Assembly (NCBI RefSeq): GCF_004343585.1
Contig: NZ_SLYW01000001.1
Span: forward strand, 1,178,001-1,242,000
DNA: 64,000 bases
Direction of reading: 5' to 3'
From: Neorhizobium sp. JUb45
GTDB lineage: Bacteria; Pseudomonadota; Alphaproteobacteria; Rhizobiales; Rhizobiaceae
Position 1 is the stretch's first letter. Every line of letters begins with the position of its first letter. Under the pieces are notes generated by a model. That model made no database searches. It was not told the DNA's origin and was given only the letters and a program-made list of their open reading frames with translations. A program made the translations under genes and the position numbers. Below, in pieces: positions 49,590 to 57,216 of this stretch.

Positions 49590-51638
49590 ATGACGCTACA
49601 TTTCGCGCCGGATCCCGCACCCCCGCTCATCATCGACAGCTTCGCCGGCGGCGGCGGAGCATCAACCGGTATCGAGCTCGCGCTCGGTCGATCGCCGGAC
49701 ATTGCCGTGAACCACAATCCGGCGGCACTGGCGCTTCACGCTGCCAACCACCCCGATACGCTCCACCTGTCGGAGAACGTCTACAAGGTGGATCCGCTCG
49801 ACTACCTGCGCCGCAGACACGTTGGCCTCGCTTGGTTCTCGCCTGACTGCAAGCACTTCTCGAAGGCAAAGGGCGGCAAGCCGGTGGAGCGCAATATCCG
49901 CGACCTGTGCTGGATCATTCCCGGCTGGATCGAACGCATCCAGAAGAGCGGCGGCAAGGTCGACGTCGTCATCATGGAAAACGTCGAGGAGTTCAAGGAT
50001 TACGGCCCACTGATGCAGACCGAGCGCGGCCTCATGCCTGACCCGGCACGCAAGGGCGAGACGTTCAAGGACTGGTGCAAGAAGCTACGCAAACTCGGTG
50101 GAAAGATTGAGTTCCGCGAGCTCCGCGCCTGCGACTACGGCGCGCCGACGATCCGAAAGCGGCTCTTCGTCATCGTCCGCTTCGACGGCAAGCCAATCGT
50201 GTGGCCGGAGCCTACCCATGGCAAGCCAACGGATGCAGATGTCATCGCCGGCCGCAAGCTGGCATGGCGGACGGCCGCCGAGTGCATCGACTGGAGCCTG
50301 CCTTGCCCGTCGATCTTTGATACGTCGGAGCAGGTGATTGCTCGCCATAGTCTTCGCGCCGTACGTCCGCTGGCTGACGCCACCATGTCGCGTGTTGCAC
50401 GCGGGATGAAGCGGTACGTGCTGGATGCGGAGCGGCCGTTTTTGGTGTCGGTCGGCTGCAACACTGGCGAAGAGCGACGCGCATCCGACGGCTGGAAGCA
50501 ACGCCACGACGTAGCTGGCACGACCGCGCCACACCTGTCGGCTTTTTATGGTGAGGGTAAGGGCGGCAATGATCGCGCAGCGCCTGCGGACGAGCCTGTC
50601 CGTGTAATCTCGACGGCCAACCGGCATGCGCTCATCGCGCCCAACCTTATGAGCCTCAAGGGTAGCGCCCGGCGGGACAGCGCGGCGAACGATCCGCATC
50701 CAACCGTTCTGGCTGGCGGTGGTCACTCTGCAGTCATCGCTCCCGTTCTCAGCTATGCACAGCAGGGCGGCGCCAATCGGTCCGTAGAGGATCCGCACCA
50801 CACCATCTGCGCCAGCCTGAAGGATCAGAACGCGGTCATCATCCCGACGCTTGTTGGTTGCGGTGGCAGGGCCGGACAGTCACGCCCTCGCGGCTGTGAC
50901 GAGCCGACCGCGACTATCACAGCGAAAGCGGACGGCTGCGTATCTATGGCGTTCATCGCGCAGCACAACAACGACAACCGTCGCATCGGCGGCGTGAACC
51001 CGGGCCGTGACGCCGGAGAACCCATGTCAACCGTCACAGCCACCGGTGCCCAGCAGGGCGTTGTCTCGGCGTTCGTTTCGCGTCAGTTCGGCGCTTCGAT
51101 TGGACATGGCATTGAGGAGCCGTCGGCGACAATCACGGCAGGCGTCAACAAGTCGGCTCTCGTGGCGCCGTACCTGCAGGCCTACTATGGCACCGGCGAC
51201 GGAGGTGAGGAGAACCAGCCAGCGCGGACCATCACCACGAAGGACCGTCACGGCCACGTCGAAGCCGCCCTGCAGGTTCCGCCCTTCACAGCGGAGCAGG
51301 AGGATCGCGCCCGCGAAGTGGCAAACTTCATGCGCGAGCACGGCTTCTGGGACGATCGCGAGTTCGTCACGTTGTCGATCGGTGCCGACACGTTCGTCAT
51401 CGTCGATATCGGCATGCGCATGCTGACGCCCCGCGAGCTCTACAACGCGCAGGGATTCCCGTCGGACTATCGCATCGACGAGGATGCCGACGGCAACGCG
51501 TTCCCGAAGTCGGTTCAGGTCAGCTGCGTCGGCAACTCGGTCTCGCCGCCGGTGGCGCGTGCGCTGGTAGCGGCCAACTGCGAACACTTGGCTGCGGCGA
51601 ATGACAATGTCAGCGATGTGTCTCTTCGCGCCGCTTGA
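49590..51638 (+). CDS. DNA (cytosine-5) methyltransferase with repeated insert
   Basis: A 682-residue m5C methyltransferase. Motif I is DSFAGGGGASTG, the catalytic motif IV is SPDCKHFSKAKGG and motif VI is MENVEEF; the C-terminal motifs IX/X include LTPRELYNAQGFP and GNSVSPPVARAL. Between them, about residues 285-550, are seven diverged repeats of a 30-45-residue module of the form DEP-TITA...LVAP. ANDN is at residues 670-673. It probably shields phage DNA from host restriction. Confidence 0.9.
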   Translation: MTLHFAPDPAPPLIIDSFAGGGGASTGIELALGRSPDIAVNHNPAALALHAANHPDTLHLSENVYKVDPLDYLRRRHVGLAWFSPDCKHFSKAKGGKPVERNIRDLCWIIPGWIERIQKSGGKVDVVIMENVEEFKDYGPLMQTERGLMPDPARKGETFKDWCKKLRKLGGKIEFRELRACDYGAPTIRKRLFVIVRFDGKPIVWPEPTHGKPTDADVIAGRKLAWRTAAECIDWSLPCPSIFDTSEQVIARHSLRAVRPLADATMSRVARGMKRYVLDAERPFLVSVGCNTGEERRASDGWKQRHDVAGTTAPHLSAFYGEGKGGNDRAAPADEPVRVISTANRHALIAPNLMSLKGSARRDSAANDPHPTVLAGGGHSAVIAPVLSYAQQGGANRSVEDPHHTICASLKDQNAVIIPTLVGCGGRAGQSRPRGCDEPTATITAKADGCVSMAFIAQHNNDNRRIGGVNPGRDAGEPMSTVTATGAQQGVVSAFVSRQFGASIGHGIEEPSATITAGVNKSALVAPYLQAYYGTGDGGEENQPARTITTKDRHGHVEAALQVPPFTAEQEDRAREVANFMREHGFWDDREFVTLSIGADTFVIVDIGMRMLTPRELYNAQGFPSDYRIDEDADGNAFPKSVQVSCVGNSVSPPVARALVAANCEHLAAANDNVSDVSLRAA

Positions 51639-51798
51639 TATCCAGATAGTTGAGCAGGTCGACCAGATCGTCGGCCTGCTCCATGTCCAGACCGTCTTGG
51701 AGAACGCCTTTCACCTTCGCCGGTAGGCCAGTGAAGATGTCGAAGACCGTCCACGAACCATCATTCTCTTTGCGCATGTCATAGCGGTTCTTATGCAT
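51610..51798 (-). CDS. small protein of the 'W-V-TG-GV-L' type
   Basis: A 62-residue acidic protein (DGSWTVFDIFTG, GLDMEQADDLVDLLN) with GGAGG upstream of its ATG. It overlaps the end of the convergent methyltransferase by 29 bases. It resembles the candidate at 29180, so the prophage may hold two family members. Confidence 0.65.
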   Translation of the reverse strand: MHKNRYDMRKENDGSWTVFDIFTGLPAKVKGVLQDGLDMEQADDLVDLLNYLDIKRREETHR

Positions 51799-51819
51799 GC
51801 CGGTACCTCCGGAGGGGTT

Positions 51820-54057
51820 ATGCCTGAACATAGCACATCGCTGCAGCCGCTTGAACTAGCGCAGCACTACACCAACGACTTCGGCTGGCCGGTTTTTCCG
51901 TGCCGGTCATCGTCTGTTGAGACGCACGATAGCACCACCGGCGAAATCATCACGCTTGGGGAAAAAACGCCTTTCACGACGAACGGCTTCAAGGGAGCAA
52001 CGCAGTTTGCGCGTAACATCGCGAGATGGTGGGAAGACTGGCCGGATGCTGCGGTCGGCCTGCCGACTGGTACGAGAACAGGTTTCTTCGTTCTCGACAT
52101 CGACAACAAACCAGGCGGCGCCAATGGATTCGACTGGCTAGACGACATGGAAGCGGAGCACGGCCCGCTGCCAGACACCGCGCGCGTGACCAGCCCCAAC
52201 GGCGGGCTGCACATCTATTTCAACTACGTCGCGGGCACTCGCAACCGCGGCGCTCTCGGTGCTGGCGTCGACATCCGGTCTGAGGGCGGCTACGTCCTCG
52301 CAGCTGGCAGCACAATGTCCAATGGTAGGCAGTACAGCTGGGTCGGAGACACGCGGGAGATTGCGGACGCGCCTGGCTGGCTGCTGGATCTGCTGTTGCC
52401 AAAGTCCGCCCCGACGCACAGCCATTATTCGGCATCGTCCTCAACGAATAACGCTTATGTTGATGCGGCGGTCGACCAAGAGCTTGCTGACCTTGCAAGC
52501 GCGCCAATGGGCAACCGTAACAACATGCTCAACGACACCGCTTTCGCGCTTGGCACGTTCGTCGGCGCGGGCGTCCTGTCCGAAGCGTCAGCAAGGGCGC
52601 AGCTGCAGGACGTCGCTCGCGGCTGGGGGAGGGACTGGACACGGTGCGTCAAAACGATCGAAAACGGTCTCAAGGCGGGCATCTTGCAGCCGCGTCATAT
52701 TCCAGAGCCCCAGCAGGACAACACTCGGCTGGTCGACATGACCCGCATGATCCAGCGAGGGCTGGAGAAGGCGCGTGCCAAGGAGGCTGCCGTTGATGCG
52801 GACGCAGTGAGCGAGCCAGCAGCAGCAGCCGACAAGGAGCCCGAAGCCAAACCCCTTGAGCAAGAAAACACCGTGCCAACTGCCAGCAACGACAACCAGC
52901 CTCAGCAGCCTGTTGGCAGCATTGTCGCCACCGCCTTCAAGTGGATCGACCCATCCACGCTGCCCCGGCGCGAGTTTGCCTATGGCACGCACTTCATCCG
53001 GAAGTACGTCTCGGTCACTGTCAGCCCGGGCGGCCTTGGCAAGACGTCAGCCAGCATCGCAGAATCATTGGCCATGGTCTCGGGCAGGGCATTGCTTGGC
53101 GTTAAGCCGCCACAGCGCCTGCGGACGTGGATATTCAACGCCGAAGATCCGCGCGACGAGTTGGAGCGGCGCATCATGGCGGCTTGCATCCATTACAATC
53201 TCAAGCCGGAAGACCTTGAGGGGCATCTGTTTCTCGACAGCGGCCGTGAGCAGGAGCTTGTCGTCGCCATCGAAGACAAGAAGGCCGGCGTTCGCATCCA
53301 GCAGCCGATCGTAGAAGCGGTGGTTGAGCAGATTGAGCGGTATGGCATCGATGTCATGATCGTGGACCCGTTCGTCTCGACCCACGGCGTCAACGAAAAC
53401 GACAACGGCGCCATCGACAAGGTCGCTAAACTCTGGGCGCAGATTGCCGATTACACGAACTGCAGCATCGACATCGTCCATCACCTGCGAAAGGTGGCGG
53501 ACCGTGAGGCTACGGTCGAAGACGCACGAGGCGCTGTATCGCTGATCGGCGCGGCTCGCTCGGTGCGCGTGCTCAATCGGATGTCGGAAGAGCAGGCTGC
53601 AGAGGCTGGCGTGCCTTCTGCTGAGCGGTTCGGCTATTTCTACACGACCTATGGCAAGTCCAACCTGACGCCGCTGTCGCATCGTGCCGAGTGGCGGCAC
53701 CTGGCGAGCGTGCCTTTGGGTAACGGGCGAGGGATGACCAAGCCGCAGGACTTTGCGCCGGTGGTGACGGAATGGAGGTGGCCCAGTGCAGAAGAGGTCG
53801 CTGGCGGCATCAGCGACGAGCAGCGGGCGGCGATCGTCACGGCCGTCGCCAACGCCGACTACAAGAAGTCGCCTAAGGCGAAGAACTGGGTAGGGGTAGC
53901 CGTGGCGTTCTCGCTTGGGTTGGACCTGGAGGACGAGCCCTCGAAGAAGCGTGTCAGCGGTCTTGTGCGCGCGCTCATCAAGGAAGGCGCTTTAGTCGAG
54001 AAGGAGGAGCGTGACCCGATCAGGCGGGAGACGGCAGTGTTTGTGCGGGCGGCTTAG
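51820..54057 (+). CDS. primase-polymerase with RecA-like helicase domain
   Basis: A 745-residue two-domain replication protein. The N-terminal archaeo-eukaryotic primase/polymerase (prim-pol) domain shows VLDIDNKPGG (D93, D95) and SPNGGLHIYF (H131). The C-terminal RepA/AAA_25-type ATPase has Walker A GGLGKTS (404-410) and Walker B VMIVDPFV. SNDN (356-359) lies in the linker between the domains. It should start and unwind phage replication. GGAGGGG precedes ATG 51820. Confidence 0.9.
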   Translation: MPEHSTSLQPLELAQHYTNDFGWPVFPCRSSSVETHDSTTGEIITLGEKTPFTTNGFKGATQFARNIARWWEDWPDAAVGLPTGTRTGFFVLDIDNKPGGANGFDWLDDMEAEHGPLPDTARVTSPNGGLHIYFNYVAGTRNRGALGAGVDIRSEGGYVLAAGSTMSNGRQYSWVGDTREIADAPGWLLDLLLPKSAPTHSHYSASSSTNNAYVDAAVDQELADLASAPMGNRNNMLNDTAFALGTFVGAGVLSEASARAQLQDVARGWGRDWTRCVKTIENGLKAGILQPRHIPEPQQDNTRLVDMTRMIQRGLEKARAKEAAVDADAVSEPAAAADKEPEAKPLEQENTVPTASNDNQPQQPVGSIVATAFKWIDPSTLPRREFAYGTHFIRKYVSVTVSPGGLGKTSASIAESLAMVSGRALLGVKPPQRLRTWIFNAEDPRDELERRIMAACIHYNLKPEDLEGHLFLDSGREQELVVAIEDKKAGVRIQQPIVEAVVEQIERYGIDVMIVDPFVSTHGVNENDNGAIDKVAKLWAQIADYTNCSIDIVHHLRKVADREATVEDARGAVSLIGAARSVRVLNRMSEEQAAEAGVPSAERFGYFYTTYGKSNLTPLSHRAEWRHLASVPLGNGRGMTKPQDFAPVVTEWRWPSAEEVAGGISDEQRAAIVTAVANADYKKSPKAKNWVGVAVAFSLGLDLEDEPSKKRVSGLVRALIKEGALVEKEERDPIRRETAVFVRAA

Positions 54058-54123
54058 AGGGATGGCCGTCGCGGAAACGAGCACTATGTGGTGATAGTGA
54101 ACATCCGGAGAGAGGACATTTCC

Positions 54124-54282
54124 ATGAAGAAAACTTTGACCACTTTGCTCGCGATGACTTTCGTCGCAGCAGCCTTGGCGTCGTGCGGCAACACAATTCG
54201 CGGCATGGGGCAGGACACTGCAAATACCGTTGACGCTACTCAGAGTGCTGGCAGGCGCGTCGACCGCGCAGCAAGCTACTAA
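54124..54282 (+). CDS. entericidin-like lipoprotein
   Basis: A 52-residue lipoprotein: signal peptide with lipobox ALASC, then CGNTIRGMGQDT and TQSAGRRV, as in the entericidin A/B family. These are small stress-related lipoproteins, known also from bacterial chromosomes. It begins the block of host-like accessory genes and ends before a terminator. Confidence 0.85.
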   Translation: MKKTLTTLLAMTFVAAALASCGNTIRGMGQDTANTVDATQSAGRRVDRAASY

Positions 54283-54308
54283 GCCAGAAGCGAAACCATT
54301 TCTATACG

Positions 54309-54340
54309 AGGCCGGGCGAGCGATCGTGCCGGCCTTTTTT
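54309..54340 (+). terminator. terminator after the entericidin-like gene
   Basis: AGGCCGG (54309-54315) pairs with CCGGCCT (54329-54335), followed by TTTTT. It separates the replication operon and lipoprotein from the stress-gene block. Confidence 0.75.
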
Positions 54341-54371
54341 ATGGCGTGTAGAACTGCTCCATACGCATGAC

Positions 54372-54536
54372 CTGGCATTTTACCTCGGTCTCAACGCGGC
54401 GCTTTTCGACGACGACCTCGATGTCATCGCCGGCCAGCGTGACCAGCTCGAGGGCAAGATCCAAAGGCGTTACGGTTATGAAAAAGACCGGACCAAGAAA
54501 GACGTTGACGACTGGTATGGCCGACAGACTTGGTAA
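54372..54536 (+). pseudogene. csbD-family remnant (N-terminus missing)
   Basis: The frame encodes DDDLDVIAGQRDQLEGKIQ followed by RRYGYEKDRTKKDVDDW and a TAA, which is the C-terminal two-thirds of a CsbD-family stress protein. The usual start (M-W-EG-WKQ-KGKVKEKWG) is absent and no start codon lies in frame; the upstream bases run into a terminator. I read it as a decayed gene; an unusual start cannot be excluded. A hairpin terminator follows. Confidence 0.65.
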
Positions 54537-54544
54537 AGATGAAC

Positions 54545-54566
54545 CCCGCTTCGGCGGGATTTTTCT
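54545..54566 (+). terminator. terminator with TTCG loop
   Basis: CCCGC (54545-54549), TTCG tetraloop, GCGGG (54554-54558), then ATTTTTC, directly after the csbD remnant. Confidence 0.75.
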
Positions 54567-54656
54567 TTGCCATTTTGTGGGGAACCAATATCGCTCGACC
54601 TCGTTATCTGGCCGACACGAAACGTCGTGATAACAGATGCATACGAGGAAATACTC

Positions 54657-55133
54657 ATGAAGAACATGATTGCCGCCGCCATGACCGTAGCGATGATGGG
54701 CACGGCTGCCTATGCGCAGCAGCCTGCTGCACCGGCAGCCCCCGCTGCTGAGCAGCCGGCCGCATCTGGTGCCGACGCAACTATGGTTGGTCCCGGCCTC
54801 ACTATGGGTAAGGCAGCAACCATGCCGCTCAAGTATGTTGAGATCAAGGACACGGATCTCGTGACCTCCAAGCTGGTCGGCATGAACATTTACAACAAGG
54901 AAAATGAGGAAGTCGGTGAAATTTCCGACGTTGTGATCGGCAATGGCAAGTCGGTCATCGGCGTGATCGCGAGCGTTGGCGGTTTCCTCGGTCTCGGCAG
55001 CAGCTACGTCGTTATCGATCCGGCGTCCATGGCTATCGCTGACGACAACGGCACCTGGAAAGCCTATGTTGACACGAACAAGGAGGCCCTGACCGCGGCG
55101 CCGAAGTTCGATTACGACAAGATGAAGAAGTAA
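54657..55133 (+). CDS. secreted PRC-barrel protein
   Basis: A 158-residue protein with a signal peptide (MKNMIAAAMTVAMMGTAAYA), an Ala/Pro-rich linker and a PRC-barrel domain (LVGMNIYNKENEEVGEISDV, VIGVIASVGGFLGLG). Such periplasmic proteins are common in rhizobial chromosomes; in a prophage it looks like a lysogenic-conversion gene. ATACGAGGAAATACTC with GAGGAA precedes ATG 54657. Confidence 0.82.
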   Translation: MKNMIAAAMTVAMMGTAAYAQQPAAPAAPAAEQPAASGADATMVGPGLTMGKAATMPLKYVEIKDTDLVTSKLVGMNIYNKENEEVGEISDVVIGNGKSVIGVIASVGGFLGLGSSYVVIDPASMAIADDNGTWKAYVDTNKEALTAAPKFDYDKMKK

Positions 55134-55271
55134 GATTCTTATGTGTCGCTTTTGTCCGCTACCACGGATGTACTGGAGCGGATAGAGGCGACATCGAGGG
55201 CCAAGCGCGGAAACGTCGCGGCCCTTTTGCCACATGATTTCGTTAGACGGCTCGAATGTCACTGGTGCGAA

Positions 55272-55508
55272 ATGACAAAATTCCACTTTCAGGTACGGAA
55301 TTCAGACGGATCGTTGGGAGAAGTCTTCGAAGCGGATTTTGAATCATCTGCGGAGGCGAGATCAGAAGCAGTGCGAGCCGCTCGGGAGATGGTGTCCGAC
55401 GGGCTTTGGCACGGACAACCTCTCGCCAACGAGACATTCGAAATTGTCTCCGAAAACGGCGAGATAATCGAAGCCGTACCGTTTCAGTCAGTGGTCAATT
55501 TCGACTGA
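55272..55508 (+). CDS. DUF6894-like small protein
   Basis: A 78-residue protein (FHFQVRNSDGSLGEVFEADF, EARSEAVRAAREM, FEIVSENGEIIEAVPF), matching the DUF6894 pattern common in rhizobial genomes. The function is unknown. It overlaps the convergent receiver gene by 25 bases. The in-frame extension upstream of ATG 55272 has no supporting features. Confidence 0.72.
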   Translation: MTKFHFQVRNSDGSLGEVFEADFESSAEARSEAVRAAREMVSDGLWHGQPLANETFEIVSENGEIIEAVPFQSVVNFD

Positions 55509-55867
55509 TCGATTGCTGCGGCAAGCGCACTGGCCAGATGTTCGCGTGACGACGGCTTTCCCAACCATGGGAAGTCGGCGAAGAACGTGCCATGATAGTC
55601 GGGATCGAAACTCGTTCCTGAGTGAATGACAGTTGGTACGCCTAAGCTTCGAAGCGCACCCGCAACTGGCTCACAGTTTCTGCCGCGCACGTGGAAGTCA
55701 ATGACAGCAGCGTCCGGCTTATCCCTACTCAGATAATCCAAGGCCTCACTAACGCTCGGAACGACCGCGACGCGAGCGAAACCTAAGTCTAAAAGCATAG
55801 CTTCTACGTCGAGTGCGATCAGCATTTCGTCGTCGAGAACGAGCGCGGTCTTGTTTTGTTCTTTCAT
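55484..55867 (-). CDS. stand-alone response-regulator receiver domain
   Basis: About 127 residues forming only a receiver domain: acidic pocket in LVLDDEMLIALD, phosphoacceptor aspartate in AVIDFHV, and the conserved lysine in WLGKPSS. No output domain. In rhizobia such single-domain receivers (often paired with HWE kinases) work in stress signalling. It is the last of the host-like block. ATG 55867 chosen; ATG 55882 is five codons upstream. Confidence 0.82.
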   Translation of the reverse strand: MKEQNKTALVLDDEMLIALDVEAMLLDLGFARVAVVPSVSEALDYLSRDKPDAAVIDFHVRGRNCEPVAGALRSLGVPTVIHSGTSFDPDYHGTFFADFPWLGKPSSREHLASALAAAIDQSKLTTD

Positions 55868-56018
55868 GGCCCTCTTTAACACGCCCGATTCAAGCCGCTA
55901 TATAAAATGTTAAATCTCGGCATGGTACGGGTTGAATCTCGCGCTCCCCGCGAACCAGCTCGCCATATGCTGAATCACAGCCATATCCCCCCAACACAAC
56001 CCCTGATACCGCCCAGTA

Positions 56019-56212
56019 GCACGTTTTCATAACCGTGCATTATCCGTGCACGAGTGGGCGGAAACACCTGCACAACGCTGCCCGGTTAGTGCACGTTTAG
56101 TAGGGTATATATTTATATATACCCCTACACGTGCAACCGTGCAGGGCGGTGTGCTGCGCGCACGGTGCCCCGTAGGGTATTTTTAGAAGAACTGGGCGGG
56201 CAGGGCGCACGT
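56019..56212. repeat. iteron-like and palindromic region (possible origin or regulatory site)
   Basis: The 418-base gap after the receiver gene has no gene. TAGGGTATATAT (56101-56112) and ATATATACCCCTA (56115-56127) form a long AT-rich hairpin. CGTGCA occurs at 56034, 56045, 56130 and 56138, TGCACG at 56047 and 56090, and GCACGTTT at about 56019, 56091 and 56205. The combination of repeated short boxes with an AT-rich palindrome resembles a replication or partition site. Confidence 0.5.
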
Positions 56213-56285
56213 TTGAAAATACAACCTGCGCCTTGAATGGCTGCCTCGCTCTCCGGATAAATCCTCCATCAAGACAGGAGGCATC

Positions 56286-56744
56286 ATGGCAAAGGCGACA
56301 CAGCAGACAGTTCGCATCAACGGTGCTCGCACGATCATCCGCACCTCTGCAACCGGCAAGATTACAACCAAACCAGCGCCGCCGAAGGAATGGGAGTTGC
56401 AGGCTGCTCAGGTTCGAGCTTTCCGCGCCATGCCGGCCTACGGCAAGCGGTTCCTGCTGGCTGGTGACCAGAACGCTGCCAAGCGCGGTCCGCGCGCCCA
56501 GCAGGAAGCAATCGCAGCCGGCATGACGCCAGGCGAAGCTGACCTCCGTATTTATCTAGCGGGCGGCCAGATCCGGATGATTGAGAACAAGGTTGGTAAA
56601 GGCCGGCTGTCTACCGCCCAGAGGGATCGGCATGCGGCGCTGGCCCGGCTTGGTCATGATGTGACCGTCGTCTCCGCGACCACACCAGCGGATGCGGCCA
56701 GCCAGGCGGTCGAGCTAGTACAAGGCTGGCTAGCTGTTGCCTGA
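56286..56744 (+). CDS. VRR-NUC domain nuclease
   Basis: A 152-residue protein with a C-terminal VRR-NUC (PD-(D/E)XK-type) domain: MTPGEADLRIYL, then the catalytic-like IENKVGKGRLS and RHAALARLGHDVTVVS. These small phage nucleases often lie near terminase genes and may resolve DNA junctions before packaging. ACAGGAGGC precedes the ATG. Confidence 0.87.
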   Translation: MAKATQQTVRINGARTIIRTSATGKITTKPAPPKEWELQAAQVRAFRAMPAYGKRFLLAGDQNAAKRGPRAQQEAIAAGMTPGEADLRIYLAGGQIRMIENKVGKGRLSTAQRDRHAALARLGHDVTVVSATTPADAASQAVELVQGWLAVA

Positions 56745-56915
56745 TGCATCGCGCCACTCGGCGCGCTCAGCCTGCCGGTTGCGCCATTGCTCACGTTTGG
56801 CTTCACGGTCTCGGCAGATTGAATGTTCGTCGTCGTTCCAGCCTTTGGCGAACCAGATGCCCAAGCCGGCAAGGATAACGACCACAAAGCCGCTCATAAG
56901 AAACGAAGCAACCAT
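56730..56915 (-). CDS. small membrane protein with charged tail
   Basis: A 61-residue protein: one membrane helix (FLMSGFVVVILAGLGIWFA) and a strongly charged C-terminal half (CRDREAKREQWRNRQAERAE). AGGAGG lies seven bases before the ATG. It ends inside the convergent nuclease gene by 15 bases. Function unknown. Confidence 0.6.
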   Translation of the reverse strand: MVASFLMSGFVVVILAGLGIWFAKGWNDDEHSICRDREAKREQWRNRQAERAEWRDASGNS

Positions 56916-56971
56916 AACATCCTCCTGAACAGGTCAGTCTATAACAACTGATCACAATCCAAGAGGTTCCG

Positions 56972-57157
56972 TCATGGGGTGTGGTGGATTGAGCCGGTCA
57001 TCACCTGATCAACGCCGTCTAATCGGCTCATTGCGAGAGATGCTCCGAACATCAGGATGGCGATGATCGGTACGGCGAAGAGAACAATCGATCCAGGCAC
57101 ACGCACGGCAAACTCCAAACAGATAGCGGCTACGAAGCCACAAATGCCCGCAGGCAT
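56972..57157 (-). CDS. small two-span membrane protein
   Basis: A 61-residue protein with hydrophobic segments at about residues 3-17 and 22-42 (IVLFAVPIIAILMFGASLAM). No clear ribosome site, so translation is less certain than for its neighbour. Unknown function. Confidence 0.4.
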   Translation of the reverse strand: MPAGICGFVAAICLEFAVRVPGSIVLFAVPIIAILMFGASLAMSRLDGVDQVMTGSIHHTP

Positions 57158-57216
57158 TTAACGACAAGTTAACTGATGGCGTTTGCGCACAGTTAACCAC
57201 CACAGGAGGACACCAC

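Noticed and set aside
50945..50975. NNDN in the cytosine methyltransferase and ENDN in the prim-pol as further tag copies
   Set aside because: They lie inside folded repeats or domains and lack the small residue before NDN, so they were not counted with ANDN/SNDN.
47642..51638. A complete restriction-modification system
   Set aside because: Two methyltransferases are present but no restriction endonuclease gene lies beside either; the HNH genes are far off and of other types.
54367..54630. 87-codon frame over the csbD remnant
   Set aside because: Ser/Thr/Arg-rich, runs through a terminator; the csbD frame in another phase explains the conserved sequence.
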